Positions 7,409 through 14,872 of a DNA stretch of 24,197 nt are shown here, in pieces. Numbering within the stretch: the first letter of the stretch is position 1; every line of letters begins with the position of its first letter. Origin of the DNA: UMGS973 sp964507795 (GTDB taxonomy: Bacteria > Bacillota > Clostridia > Peptostreptococcales > Anaerovoracaceae). The stretch spans positions 1 through 24,197 of the forward strand of contig CAZDQV010000022.1 of the NCBI GenBank assembly GCA_964507795.1, read 5' to 3'. The translations under genes were made by a program, and so were the position numbers. The notes below the pieces were generated by a model that was given only the letters and a program-made list of their open reading frames with translations, was not told the DNA's origin and made no database searches.

Positions 7409-8164
7409 TCATATATATGGATAAATATACTGTCCATGTGTTTTGGTTCTGCCCCTGCCATATTGAATAGCAAACACAGGGCATCTATGCAAACAGCCCA
7501 GGCACATTTCACACTGCTGCTTTATCCATACAGGTCTGCCACCTTTGATTTTTATTGCCTTGACTGGACATTTTCTCTCACACAGGCCACAGCTTGTGCA
7601 GCTGTTTTCAACATACAAATTATCTGTACGCCTCATACTGTCATAAATTCTGCCTGCTATTGCAAGGGAAAATGCCGGCATCTGCCTCTTCATATGCTTC
7701 ACCCTCTCTCCTGCAAGTATGCTGCCTGCTACCGCCTCTATCTCTGACTCGGCCACCGCTTTTATAGCTTTCACTTTGCAAATATCCGACAAATTGAATA
7801 CCGGAGTCCATGTATCCGGCATTCTGATGCCGTAAACGCTGTCAACCTCTATATTCTTTTCTCTAAGGAGTCTGCGTATTTCGTGCACAGAAGCACCCGG
7901 AGTTGTCCCATATGTTGATACAAAGTATACATAAGTGCTCTCCGAAACTGTAATCTCGATGTTCTGTACAAATTCTCTGACTATACCCGGAAGTCCCCAA
8001 AAGTATGTGGGAGATACAATGCCAAGCCTTTTTTCTTTGATAAAATCAGCTTTTTCTCTGCAATCCATAAAATCAAGGATTGATGTTGCCTTATCATCTG
8101 TTTTTTGTGCAAGAGTCTCTGCAACATGTTTACAGTTGCCTGTTGCACTGAAATAGAGAATCAT
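7409..8164 (-). CDS. EFR1-type flavodoxin/ferredoxin fusion protein
   Basis: This 251-residue protein has an N-terminal flavodoxin-like domain with the FMN phosphate loop FSATGN (residues 5-10), SPTYFWGLP (about 50-58) and STYGTTPG, and a C-terminal ferredoxin domain with two [4Fe-4S] motifs: CTSCGLCERKCP (189-200) and CEMCLGCLHRCP (218-229). This is the EFR1 arrangement common in anaerobes, a soluble electron carrier or oxidoreductase with unknown partner. The start at 8164 is chosen because GGAGGTGAAATT directly precedes the ATG and the flavodoxin fold begins there; a longer frame to 8263 would overlap the upstream gene. It follows that unknown gene by 13 bases and is the last gene before the bidirectional terminator. 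Confidence 0.85.
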   Translation of the reverse strand: MILYFSATGNCKHVAETLAQKTDDKATSILDFMDCREKADFIKEKRLGIVSPTYFWGLPGIVREFVQNIEITVSESTYVYFVSTYGTTPGASVHEIRRLLREKNIEVDSVYGIRMPDTWTPVFNLSDICKVKAIKAVAESEIEAVAGSILAGERVKHMKRQMPAFSLAIAGRIYDSMRRTDNLYVENSCTSCGLCERKCPVKAIKIKGGRPVWIKQQCEMCLGCLHRCPVFAIQYGRGRTKTHGQYIYPYI

Positions 8165-8177
8165 AATTTCACCTCCA

Positions 8178-8573
8178 TTACATACCCAGCACATAGAATC
8201 CATTGTATTGTTTTGACATCTCAAGCCAACATAAAAGTCTTTCATAATCCAAAGGCCTGCCACTACATATACCAGATATAACGGTATCTACAACCGATGG
8301 TGTGTAATAATTGATGCCATATATATCGACAGTACCCTGCTTGAGATTGTTGTACACTCCGCAACCAAAATATTTACCGTATTCACTATAGAACCTGTCT
8401 GCATCCATTACATACAGTGAATCGCTTCTGCCGTTTTCAATATTGTCTACTTTCACCAGCTCTTTTAACTCAGTACCTGCAGGAGCCTTACAGAACTGCA
8501 GCTCAATAAATGCTGAACCAATATTCTTCATTTCATTTTGTATGTAAAATATCTTTCTGTTTGTTTCCTTCAT
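8178..8573 (-). CDS. Hypothetical protein, 131 aa
   Basis: I do not recognise this protein. It has no signal peptide or membrane segment. It contains SLYVMDADRFYSEYGKYFGCGVY (written in two parts: SLYVMDADRF and YSEYGKYFGCGVY) and a C-terminal block rich in Tyr, Cys and Gly. The start at 8573 has no good ribosome binding site (ACTACAG before ATG), and no better start is in frame, since a stop lies six codons upstream. It is 43 bases after tmcAL and 13 bases before the EFR1 gene on the same strand, so it is probably co-transcribed with both. The presence of a neighbour with good Shine-Dalgarno on each side supports a real gene. Confidence 0.6.
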   Translation of the reverse strand: MKETNRKIFYIQNEMKNIGSAFIELQFCKAPAGTELKELVKVDNIENGRSDSLYVMDADRFYSEYGKYFGCGVYNNLKQGTVDIYGINYYTPSVVDTVISGICSGRPLDYERLLCWLEMSKQYNGFYVLGM

Positions 8574-8616
8574 CTGTAGTATTCTATATTACCTGCCATT
8601 TCCTTCTGAAATGGGG

Positions 8617-9750
8617 TTAGGTCATGACGAATGGTTTTTTGACGTAGTCGGAGTACTCGTAGAGATCCCTGCCTGTAAGCAGATTGTATATATCCGAAGA
8701 TGATATATCATATTTGAGCACTTCTTCTATTTCTGATGTATCCTCCCTGTTGATATTGGTTATTACAGGTATCGAGGAACATCCGCTTTTTTTAATATAT
8801 CTGAGTACATCTGCACCTGTACTGTTAAAACCGAGTATCCTGGCATAATATCTGCTTTCGGGCATACTGCTGCAGCCTGCAAGCATCTGGCACAATACTC
8901 TTGATATCCTTGATTTTGTATATCTGCTGCCCCGTATATTATCTATGAGGGAGTTTACTGAGCCCGACTTCCTTACTTGATTTTTTATTCTGTTGCCAAG
9001 CCCCTCACCTGCTGATGGCAACCTGTCAAGTTCCTTTGGCGACAGGGATATGATATGACTCATTACACTGAAATAATCAAGTCCGCCTATATATCCCCTG
9101 TAGGCATACGGTACAAATTCAGAAAAATTCTCACCTTTTGATGCCATATTCCTTATCTTTGATGCGCTTGCAAGCATACCTACTGTTTTATCAGAGTGAT
9201 ATCCTTTATCACTTCTTTTAACTGTAACCGGCGTTATCCCCGATGAAATCCTATATAGTGCCTTTATATATTCTATTGCAAGTATATTGTTCGGTCCTTT
9301 CATAATGCCTGCATTATCATCATATGCAAACGAAACAGCCTCAGGATATGGCATTCCCTGTTCCAGAGCTTTATGGAGCCTGCTTTTGAATTCATCAGTT
9401 TCAGATGCGAACTCTAAAAGAACATCTATGCTGCCCGCCTCGCTTCCAAACGAAAGAAAGTCAATACACCCCAATCCATTAAGTATATTAACAGCGCCAT
9501 CTGCAAAAATCTGTGCACTGTTGCAAGCATAGACAAAAGGATTTTCAATCACAAGGTCTGCACCGCTCATGACTGCTGTCTGAGCCCGTAGCCATTTGTC
9601 TGCAAAGGCAGGTTCTCCTCTCTGGACAAAACTTCCGCTCATTACAGCTACAACAGCATCTGCACCTGTCACTTCCTTTGATTTCTCTATATGATATCTG
9701 TGTCCGTTATGAAACGGATTGTACTCGCATATTATTCCTAAAATCTTCAT
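8617..9750 (-). CDS. tmcAL: tRNA(Met) cytidine acetate ligase TmcAL
   Basis: This 377-residue protein opens with MKILGIICEYNPFHNGHRYH, whose HNGH (14-17) is the nucleotidyltransferase signature. It continues with AVMSGSFVQRGEPAFADKW (split here as AVMSGSFVQRG and EPAFADKW; 35-53), a GADLVIENPF block (63-72), GPNNILAIEYIKAL (152-165) and the SASKIRNM motif (195-202). The family, formerly YlbM, uses ATP and acetate to acetylate C34 of the elongator tRNA(Met) anticodon (ac4C). The length is normal. It lies downstream of coaD and a coiled-coil gene, as in many Clostridia, and after a hairpin at 9780-9812. Confidence 0.93.
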   Translation of the reverse strand: MKILGIICEYNPFHNGHRYHIEKSKEVTGADAVVAVMSGSFVQRGEPAFADKWLRAQTAVMSGADLVIENPFVYACNSAQIFADGAVNILNGLGCIDFLSFGSEAGSIDVLLEFASETDEFKSRLHKALEQGMPYPEAVSFAYDDNAGIMKGPNNILAIEYIKALYRISSGITPVTVKRSDKGYHSDKTVGMLASASKIRNMASKGENFSEFVPYAYRGYIGGLDYFSVMSHIISLSPKELDRLPSAGEGLGNRIKNQVRKSGSVNSLIDNIRGSRYTKSRISRVLCQMLAGCSSMPESRYYARILGFNSTGADVLRYIKKSGCSSIPVITNINREDTSEIEEVLKYDISSSDIYNLLTGRDLYEYSDYVKKPFVMT

Positions 9751-9769
9751 AAATAAAGTCCTTAATCAG

Positions 9770-9812
9770 GTAAAATACAATACCCATACCTTGAACTTAT
9801 CAGTATGGGTAT
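9770..9812 (-). terminator. Hairpin between the coiled-coil gene and tmcAL
   Basis: A perfect 10-bp stem, ATACCCATAC (9803-9812 on the minus strand) with GTATGGGTAT (9780-9789), encloses a 13-nt loop and is followed by TGTATTTTACC. The U-tract is broken, so it may be a partial terminator that lowers read-through into tmcAL. Confidence 0.5.
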
Positions 9813-9819
9813 ATGATAT

Positions 9820-10368
9820 CTAATATTCTTCTTTGTCTGCTACATCTGTATCCTCATGGATTTCAAAGGCCATCTGCTTGATTTCATCCCTATTTGACTG
9901 GAGCGTTTCATTGATGCCGCTGAATGTATTTTCAAGGCTGTTGAACATATCTGCAAAATATGTACCGTTTAACGCTTCCATCTTTTCCTGGAAATCAAAC
10001 AGAATGCTGTCCATATATTCGTAAGTTCCTATTTTGAGTTGTCTTGCCTTCTCTTCGGCAATGTTCATAATCTCCTCGGCTTTGATTTTAGCTTTAATAG
10101 TAATATCATTATTATCTATAAGGGCTTCCGCCTGTCTTCTGGCATCACGTATAACCGACTCGTATTCATCCTTGGCTTCAGCAAGAATTCTCCGCTGTTC
10201 GCCTTTAATCCACTGTGCCTGCTGGATTTCTTCAGGAAGTTCAGTCCTTATTTCTTTGACTATTTCAAGCAACTCATCTGCATCTATCATAATCTTCCCT
10301 GTAAGAGGAAACCCTGAAGCAGTATCAACGATTTCTTCAATCTCTTCAAGCAACTCTAAAACTTTCAT
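9820..10368 (-). CDS. Coiled-coil protein of the coaD locus
   Basis: This 182-residue soluble protein is almost entirely helical and charged. Residues about 55-115 have the Ala/Glu/Lys/Arg pattern (RRILAEAKDEYESVIRDARR, AEEIMNIAEEKARQL) seen in long coiled coils such as the ATP-synthase b-subunit stalk or DivIVA-like proteins, which is why such genes are often labelled ATPase or subunit-B-like. There is no membrane anchor and no nucleotide-binding motif, so an ATPase role is not supported. It starts 13 bases after coaD with a good AGAGGAG site and is probably expressed with it. The conserved position next to coaD in Clostridia is family knowledge; function is unknown. Confidence 0.75.
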   Translation of the reverse strand: MKVLELLEEIEEIVDTASGFPLTGKIMIDADELLEIVKEIRTELPEEIQQAQWIKGEQRRILAEAKDEYESVIRDARRQAEALIDNNDITIKAKIKAEEIMNIAEEKARQLKIGTYEYMDSILFDFQEKMEALNGTYFADMFNSLENTFSGINETLQSNRDEIKQMAFEIHEDTDVADKEEY

Positions 10369-10381
10369 ATTATTTCTCCTC

Positions 10382-10867
10382 TCATTTGCTGAACTTATCG
10401 TTCATAAGCTTTAAAACATTCTCTGAAACAAGCCTGTCCACATTGCCACCCAACAAATATACTTCTTTTACCATACTTGAACTGATAAATGAACATTCCG
10501 GTGAAGTCATCAAAAATATAGTCTCCACCTTATCTTTATAAAGTATTGAATGCAACTGTGCCATTTGAATTTCGCTGTCAAAATCCGTAGTTCCTCTAAG
10601 TCCTCTGATAACGATATCAAAGTTGTTGCAATTAACATAATCAGCAAGAAGTCCTGAGAAAGCGTCCACTTTGATATTAGGTATATCAGATGTTGATGCC
10701 TTAATCATTTCTATTCGTTCGTCCTCAGTAAACATTGATGATTTTTGGGGATTTCTGATTACTCCTACTACAAGTTCATCGCAAAGTTTAGCTGCTCTTC
10801 TGATTATGTCAAGATGTCCTTTGGTGACAGGATCAAAGGAACCTGCATACAAAGCCTTTTTTGGCAT
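10382..10867 (-). CDS. coaD: Phosphopantetheine adenylyltransferase
   Basis: This 161-residue enzyme catalyses the fourth step of coenzyme A synthesis, 4'-phosphopantetheine plus ATP to dephospho-CoA plus PPi, in the cytosol. The signature GSFDPVTKGH (9-18) holds the TxGH nucleotidyltransferase motif, RGLRGTTDFDSE (88-99) is the conserved substrate loop, and FISSSMVKE (127-135) is the ISSS(T/S)xxR/K-like C-terminal motif. Length and layout are normal. GGAGG lies eight bases before the ATG. Although it is the third housekeeping gene after recG and rsmD, it has its own promoter in the 91-base gap upstream. Confidence 0.96.
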   Translation of the reverse strand: MPKKALYAGSFDPVTKGHLDIIRRAAKLCDELVVGVIRNPQKSSMFTEDERIEMIKASTSDIPNIKVDAFSGLLADYVNCNNFDIVIRGLRGTTDFDSEIQMAQLHSILYKDKVETIFLMTSPECSFISSSMVKEVYLLGGNVDRLVSENVLKLMNDKFSK

Positions 10868-10896
10868 ATGCCATACCTCCGTAAATTATTAATGCC

Positions 10897-10925
10897 ATTT
10901 TACCAGTTATTTATCGGAATTTCAA
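10897..10925 (-). promoter_or_regulatory. Promoter of coaD
   Basis: TTGAAA (10920-10925), exactly 17 nt, then an extended -10, TGG-TAAAAT, with TAAAAT at 10897-10902 on the minus strand. The leader to the coaD ATG is about 30 nt. Confidence 0.7.
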
Positions 10926-10958
10926 TAAGTTAAATCCAAAAATATAAGCTGCGTATAT

Positions 10959-11519
10959 CTATAGTTGCAAATTGCTGTTTCCTTTTCTGTATATGGTCAC
11001 ATTAATAGTCCCGTATCGTTTCTCCTTGACTCTGGTGATACTGCCTATCTCCTCAGGTAAATTTTCGTATCCTCCATGCTCTGCGACAATAACTCCCTTA
11101 TTCGCAAGTATATCAAGCTCATTTATACGCTGCAGGCACTTGAGCATAAGACCTTCCTTGTATGGAGGGTCCAACAGAATTATATCTGCTTTTTCTTTTA
11201 TTCTGTCGAGCACCTTTTCATAGCTGCCTGCAATAATTACCGATTTGTCCTCCGCTTTGCAATGAGCAATATTTTCTTTGATAAGTCTGAGGCTATTTCT
11301 TGAATTGTCGCCAAAATAGCATTTGCGTGCGCCTCTTGACAACGCTTCCAGCCCCAGATTACCTGTACCTGCAAACAAATCTACTGTAACAGCATCATAA
11401 ATATCGTTCATAAGCATTGCAAATATTGCTTCCTTAACCTTACCTGTCGTCGGTCTGACGCTTGTATCCTCAGGAGTTGCAATTTTTCTTCCTTTGTATT
11501 CACCTGCTATAATTCTCAT
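10959..11519 (-). CDS. rsmD: 16S rRNA (guanine966-N2)-methyltransferase RsmD
   Basis: This 186-residue SAM-dependent methyltransferase modifies G966 of 16S rRNA in the 30S subunit. It has the family N-terminus MRIIAGEYKGRKI, then RPTTGKVKEAIF (22-33), the SAM-binding motif I DLFAGTGNLGLEALSRGA (47-64), and the catalytic motif DPPY (117-120). The ATG at 11519 is preferred over the TTG at 11525, which would be only about two bases from AGGAGA. It follows recG by 24 bases, an order common in Bacillota. Confidence 0.94.
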   Translation of the reverse strand: MRIIAGEYKGRKIATPEDTSVRPTTGKVKEAIFAMLMNDIYDAVTVDLFAGTGNLGLEALSRGARKCYFGDNSRNSLRLIKENIAHCKAEDKSVIIAGSYEKVLDRIKEKADIILLDPPYKEGLMLKCLQRINELDILANKGVIVAEHGGYENLPEEIGSITRVKEKRYGTINVTIYRKGNSNLQL

Positions 11520-11543
11520 AACCAAGCTCTCCTTTTCCTTCAG

Positions 11544-13580
11544 TTACATATCCAAAATGAAGCTTTCACCAAAGCATTTTTTTATTTTTTCTCTAAGTTT
11601 CTGATTTTCGTCCTTTTCGAGCAAAGGGTCATCGTTCAGAAGCTTTTTTGCTTCTTTCCCTGCGGCTTCCATGACCTTGAAATGCCTGCCCATATCACCT
11701 ATTTTAAGTTCAGGTACACCATGCTGTCTGATACCGAATATCTCTCCCGGACCTCTAAGCTCCAGATCCTTCTCGGCAATATAGAACCCATCATTTGAAG
11801 CTTCCATAATTTCAGCTCTCTGTGCTGCAACTTCAGATTTACCTTCATTAATGAGATAACAATATGACTGATGCTCTCCTCTGCCCACTCTGCCTCTCAG
11901 CTGATGAAGCTGAGCAAGTCCGAATCTCTCAGAGTTTTCAATAACCATGACAGTTGCATTGGGGACATTTATTCCAACTTCTATTACAACAGTTGAAACA
12001 AGCAGATCTGTCTGCCCACTGTAGAACCTTTCCATTATCGCGTCTTTTTCTGATTGCTTCATCTCTCCGTGAAGTAATTCAACCCTGTATTCATCAAAAC
12101 GCTGACATATTTCTTCAAACACCTCTACTGCAGATTTCACTTCTAAAAACTCTGATTCCTCAATAAGTGGTGTCACAATATATCCTTGCCTCCCTGATTT
12201 AAGCTGCGCATTTACAAAGTCATAAACCTCATTTCTGTTTTTTCCTGTTACCGCTTTGGTTATAACTGCTTTGCGTCCGGCAGGCAGTTCATCTATCACT
12301 GATATGTCCAGATCTCCATATATTACAGCTGCAAGTGTTCTCGGTATTGGAGTGGCTGTCATCACCAGTCTGTCCGGTTTTTCACCTTTTTGTGTCAGCA
12401 AACTGCGCTGATTCACTCCAAATCTATGCTGCTCATCAGTTATGACAAGTCCAAGATTATTAAATACAACATCAGGCTGTATCACTGCATGAGTTCCTAT
12501 CAGAATGTCTGTTTTACCCTCGACAAGGCGGGCTAATATCTGTTTCCTTTCAGAAGATTTAATTTTTCCTCCAAGAAAGTCAACTGTGATTCCATATGCT
12601 TCAAAGCTCTTTTGAAATCCTGCATAATGCTGTCTTGCAAGTATCTCAGTCGGTGCCATCAATACACCCTGGTAACCTGATTTCACAGCTTTAAACAATG
12701 CAATTTCTGCAACAGCTGTTTTTCCGGAACCTACATCTCCCTGCAGCAGTCTGTTCATAACTTTACATGATTCCATATCTGCTGTAATCTCAGCTATTAC
12801 CCTTTGCTGTGCCGATGTAAGCTCATGTGGCATATCCCCTGTGTATTCACTGATATCTATTTCCTTTGAAAAAGCAATACCGTTCTTGTCTGTAATTCCT
12901 CTGCTGCGCAATGCCATCAAGGCAGTCTGCATCACAAAAAACTCATCAAAAACAAGTCTGTATTTTGCTTCAAGAAGCTTTTGCTTGCTTTGGGGCAAAT
13001 GTATATTTTTCAATGCGTATTCAAGGCTGCACAGATTGTTTCGCAATTTTATTGTTTCAGGCAGATAATCAGGTATGCCCTCTATTGACTCAGCTATAGC
13101 TCCCTGCCATTTACGCATTTCGCTTTGTGATACACCTTTTGTCAGCGGATACACAGGTACAATTCCGCGCAATGTGTTTTCACCTGCTTTGCTCATCTCC
13201 GGATGAAGCATTTTGTATCTGCCTTTATCGGCATATATCCTGCCATAAAATTCATACCGCATTCCAACTTTTATTGACTTTGCAATAAATGGCGAATTAA
13301 AAAAAAGCACATTCATCACGGCACTGCCATCATCTGCTGTAATGTGGATAGTATGTTTCCGTCCATACCTGTTGTCAGAAATCCTGGTCACAATTGCGCT
13401 GATTAATACAGTCTGTTCATCCGCTGCATCACAGATTCTACTAACAGTTCTTCTGTCCTGGTAAGTTCTTGGAAAAAACATATACATATCTGATACCGTA
13501 GTTATTCCCATACGCCCAAGAGATGCTTCTTTTTTGGGGCCTATCCCTTTTACCACAGTAATTTTATCGTTTCCTGTCAT
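11544..13580 (-). CDS. recG: ATP-dependent DNA helicase RecG
   Basis: This 678-residue helicase remodels stalled replication forks and branch-migrates Holliday junctions. The N-terminal wedge/OB domain (about 1-230) starts with the helix-hairpin-helix-like GIGPKKEASLGRMGI. The superfamily 2 motor follows, with Walker A GDVGSGKT (281-288), DEQH (382-385), TATPIPRTLA (408-417) and QLHQLRGRVGRGEHQSYCY (557-575), and then the C-terminal TRG-like block ELRGPGEIFGIRQHG. The length is normal. The ATG immediately follows the stop of the Asp23/Gls24 gene. In many Bacillota fakA (yloV) sits between these two genes, and it is missing here. Confidence 0.97.
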   Translation of the reverse strand: MTGNDKITVVKGIGPKKEASLGRMGITTVSDMYMFFPRTYQDRRTVSRICDAADEQTVLISAIVTRISDNRYGRKHTIHITADDGSAVMNVLFFNSPFIAKSIKVGMRYEFYGRIYADKGRYKMLHPEMSKAGENTLRGIVPVYPLTKGVSQSEMRKWQGAIAESIEGIPDYLPETIKLRNNLCSLEYALKNIHLPQSKQKLLEAKYRLVFDEFFVMQTALMALRSRGITDKNGIAFSKEIDISEYTGDMPHELTSAQQRVIAEITADMESCKVMNRLLQGDVGSGKTAVAEIALFKAVKSGYQGVLMAPTEILARQHYAGFQKSFEAYGITVDFLGGKIKSSERKQILARLVEGKTDILIGTHAVIQPDVVFNNLGLVITDEQHRFGVNQRSLLTQKGEKPDRLVMTATPIPRTLAAVIYGDLDISVIDELPAGRKAVITKAVTGKNRNEVYDFVNAQLKSGRQGYIVTPLIEESEFLEVKSAVEVFEEICQRFDEYRVELLHGEMKQSEKDAIMERFYSGQTDLLVSTVVIEVGINVPNATVMVIENSERFGLAQLHQLRGRVGRGEHQSYCYLINEGKSEVAAQRAEIMEASNDGFYIAEKDLELRGPGEIFGIRQHGVPELKIGDMGRHFKVMEAAGKEAKKLLNDDPLLEKDENQKLREKIKKCFGESFILDM

Positions 13581-13958
13581 TTATCTAACAACCTCAATAT
13601 TTCTCTTAATTACCTGCTGTTTTGATTCTACACCTGTAACAATAATCCTGATTTTATGAGAAATACCTTCAAATGTTTCATCAAGATTTTTTTCTATATC
13701 ATCTATTATGCCATTGGTGACTTTGCTTATACTTGTACCAAATTTGATTATGAGAAAAATATTAATGTGAATACCATCTTCATCCCATACTATATCTATA
13801 TTGCTGTTTTCATCATTTGAAAAAAAATTAAATATGCCTTTGGCATTTCCAAGCCATGCTTTGCCAGAATAAATATCAACAGCATCTATAACCATCTGGC
13901 TTATGACACTTCTGCTTATTCCAATGCTTCCGTACTCTGTATCTATATTCTTAAACAT
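13581..13958 (-). CDS. Asp23/Gls24 family protein (YloU-like)
   Basis: This 125-residue protein matches the Asp23/Gls24 (YloU) family: GSIGISRSVISQMVIDAV near the N-terminus, a central DGIHINIFLIIKFGTSI strand pair, and a C-terminal HKIRIIVTGVES strand. Family members are small cytosolic or membrane-associated envelope-homeostasis proteins. The ribosome binding site is GAGG before the ATG, and a TATAAT box lies at 13976-13981 without a clear -35. The stop codon touches the recG start, so the two are translated together. It opens the recG-rsmD transcript, downstream of the repeat region. Confidence 0.8.
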   Translation of the reverse strand: MFKNIDTEYGSIGISRSVISQMVIDAVDIYSGKAWLGNAKGIFNFFSNDENSNIDIVWDEDGIHINIFLIIKFGTSISKVTNGIIDDIEKNLDETFEGISHKIRIIVTGVESKQQVIKRNIEVVR

Positions 13959-13975
13959 GTTTTCCTCGCAAACTC

Positions 13976-13981
13976 ATTATA
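13976..13981 (-). promoter_or_regulatory. -10 box before the Asp23/Gls24-recG unit
   Basis: TATAAT on the minus strand, 18 bases before the ATG at 13958. No convincing -35 hexamer is found at 16-18 nt upstream, so activation or an alternative upstream element is possible. Confidence 0.4.
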
Positions 13982-14020
13982 TCAATCATCACTGCCACAA
14001 AACAGCACTATCACCCACAT

Positions 14021-14355
14021 ATCCTTGAAAGGCATGTGTGTATCATCAATTCTATCTTCATTTCTTTCGATACTCATTGTGATACACATTATACCGTCAT
14101 ATCCTTGAAAGGCATGTGTGTATCATCAATTCTATCTTCATTTCATTCGATACTCATTGTGATACACATTATACCGTCATATCCTTGAAAGGCATGTGTG
14201 NNNNNNNNNNNNNNNNNNNNNNNNNNNNNNNNNNNNNNNNNNNNNNNNNNNNNNNNNNNNNNNNNNNNNNNNNNNNNNNNNNNNNNNNNNNNNNNNNNNN
14301 TATCATCAATTCTATCTTCATTTCATTCGATACTCATTGTGATACACATTATACC
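14021..14355. repeat. 80-bp direct tandem repeat array
   Basis: Copies begin at 14021, 14101 and 14181, a period of exactly 80 bp. Copies 1 and 2 differ by one base (T/A at unit position 45). The third copy runs into the N block after 20 bases, and the sequence after the gap resumes at unit position 21 and ends at 14355. Each unit holds a perfect 9-bp dyad, TGTGTATCA and TGATACACA, extendable to 13 bp with one bulged base, and a shorter palindrome CCTTGAAAGG. Since 80 is not a multiple of three and stops appear in each frame set, the array is non-coding. Confidence 0.9.
14201..14300. other. Assembly gap (100 N)
   Basis: Exactly 100 N, the usual placeholder for a gap of unknown size. It falls inside the tandem repeat, with both flanks in repeat phase, so it is probably a collapsed array rather than missing unique sequence. 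Confidence 0.95.
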
Positions 14356-14450
14356 ACATTAAGGGGGGTAATGGGGTGTAAATGAGAAAAAGGTTGAAAT
14401 GAGGAGAATACTGGATATCTGTAGCAATGAATAAATTAACTTTCAAAAAC

Positions 14451-14625
14451 TGTGGATAACTTTGTATTGACAAAAAAATATGACTGAGATAATGGCTGAA
14501 TTTCAACATTGACATGCACACTCAATATCCACAGGGATTGTTGGATAAAATCGTATACAATTCTTTAAATTTTGTGGAAAAAGTGTGGCAGTGTTGAAAA
14601 CAATAGCTTTAAGAACTGTGGAAAA
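14451..14625. other. Cluster of DnaA-box-like sites
   Basis: Four 9-mers fit the DnaA box TTWTNCACA: TTATCCACA (perfect) at 14451-14459 on the minus strand, ATATCCACA (8 of 9) at 14525-14533 on the plus strand, and TTTTCCACA at 14573-14581 and 14617-14625, both minus. They lie 74, 48 and 44 bases apart in AT-rich DNA. No dnaA, dnaN or rpmH is nearby. Confidence 0.55.
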
Positions 14626-14798
14626 CTTCTGAGAAAATATGCAAAACAGGCAATGAATTTATACATTTCATTGTACAATCATGCTTATTTCCAAATAAAA
14701 TTTGCTTATGCCTCTGTATTAGTACAAACTCCTCCACTAAAACAATCCTCTCTCGCCTGTAACTATTTTGTTGTTATTTTAAGTTTTCTAAAATAATA

Positions 14799-14827
14799 TT
14801 GCTGTTCTATATACGCTGTGATAAAAT
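14799..14827 (+). promoter_or_regulatory. Promoter of the marR-CBS operon
   Basis: An extended -10, TGA-TAAAAT (TAAAAT at 14822-14827), is preceded after 17 nt by a weak -35, TTGCTG (14799-14804). A promoter with an extended -10 and poor -35 suits regulated transcription. Confidence 0.5.
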
Positions 14828-14828
14828 A

Positions 14829-14846
14829 TAGTTAGTATTCTAACTA
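14829..14846. promoter_or_regulatory. Probable MarR operator
   Basis: A perfect 7-bp inverted repeat, TAGTTAG-TATT-CTAACTA, lies immediately downstream of the -10, about at the transcription start and 27 bases before the marR ATG. A second, shorter repeat, ATTAG-CTTT-CTAAT, follows at 14846-14859. MarR proteins bind such palindromes of 16-20 bp, so autorepression is likely. Confidence 0.65.
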
Positions 14847-14872
14847 TTAGCTTTCTAATCAAGGAGGAGCTT

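Larger units (their letters stand above)
13959..14872. other. 914-base gene-free region between divergent transcripts
   Basis: This stretch contains no credible gene. It holds, left to right, the -10 box of the recG unit, an 80-bp tandem repeat array with an N gap, a G-rich run near 14362, a cluster of four DnaA-box-like sites (14451-14625), an AT-rich stretch without clear motifs (14630-14790), and the MarR promoter and operator. Short frames here have no ribosome binding sites and no family likeness. Confidence 0.7.

Noticed and set aside
8165..8263. N-terminal extension of the EFR1 gene to 8263
   Set aside because: It would overlap the upstream gene, and a GGAGGTG site and the flavodoxin start both lie at 8164.
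8596..8614. 7-bp hairpin after tmcAL as a terminator
   Set aside because: The stem is perfect but has no T-tract on either strand and overlaps a possible ribosome binding site region.
14021..14355. CRISPR array
   Set aside because: The repeat is 80 bp, head-to-tail with no spacers, and no cas genes are near.
14116..14385. Plus-strand open frame through the tandem repeat and N gap
   Set aside because: It spans unknown bases, has no ribosome binding site, and is made of repeat sequence whose 80-bp period breaks the frame.
14318..14521. Minus-strand 67-codon frame
   Set aside because: It reads through part of the repeat and has no ribosome binding site or family likeness.
14451..14625. Calling this region oriC outright
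   Set aside because: dnaA, dnaN and rpmH are absent, right-hand genes from 16459 run toward the site, and skew cannot be computed here. Kept only as a DnaA-box cluster.
14572..14796. Plus-strand 74-codon frame in the DnaA-box region
   Set aside because: It overlaps the DnaA-box-like sites, has no start signal, and the composition is not protein-like.
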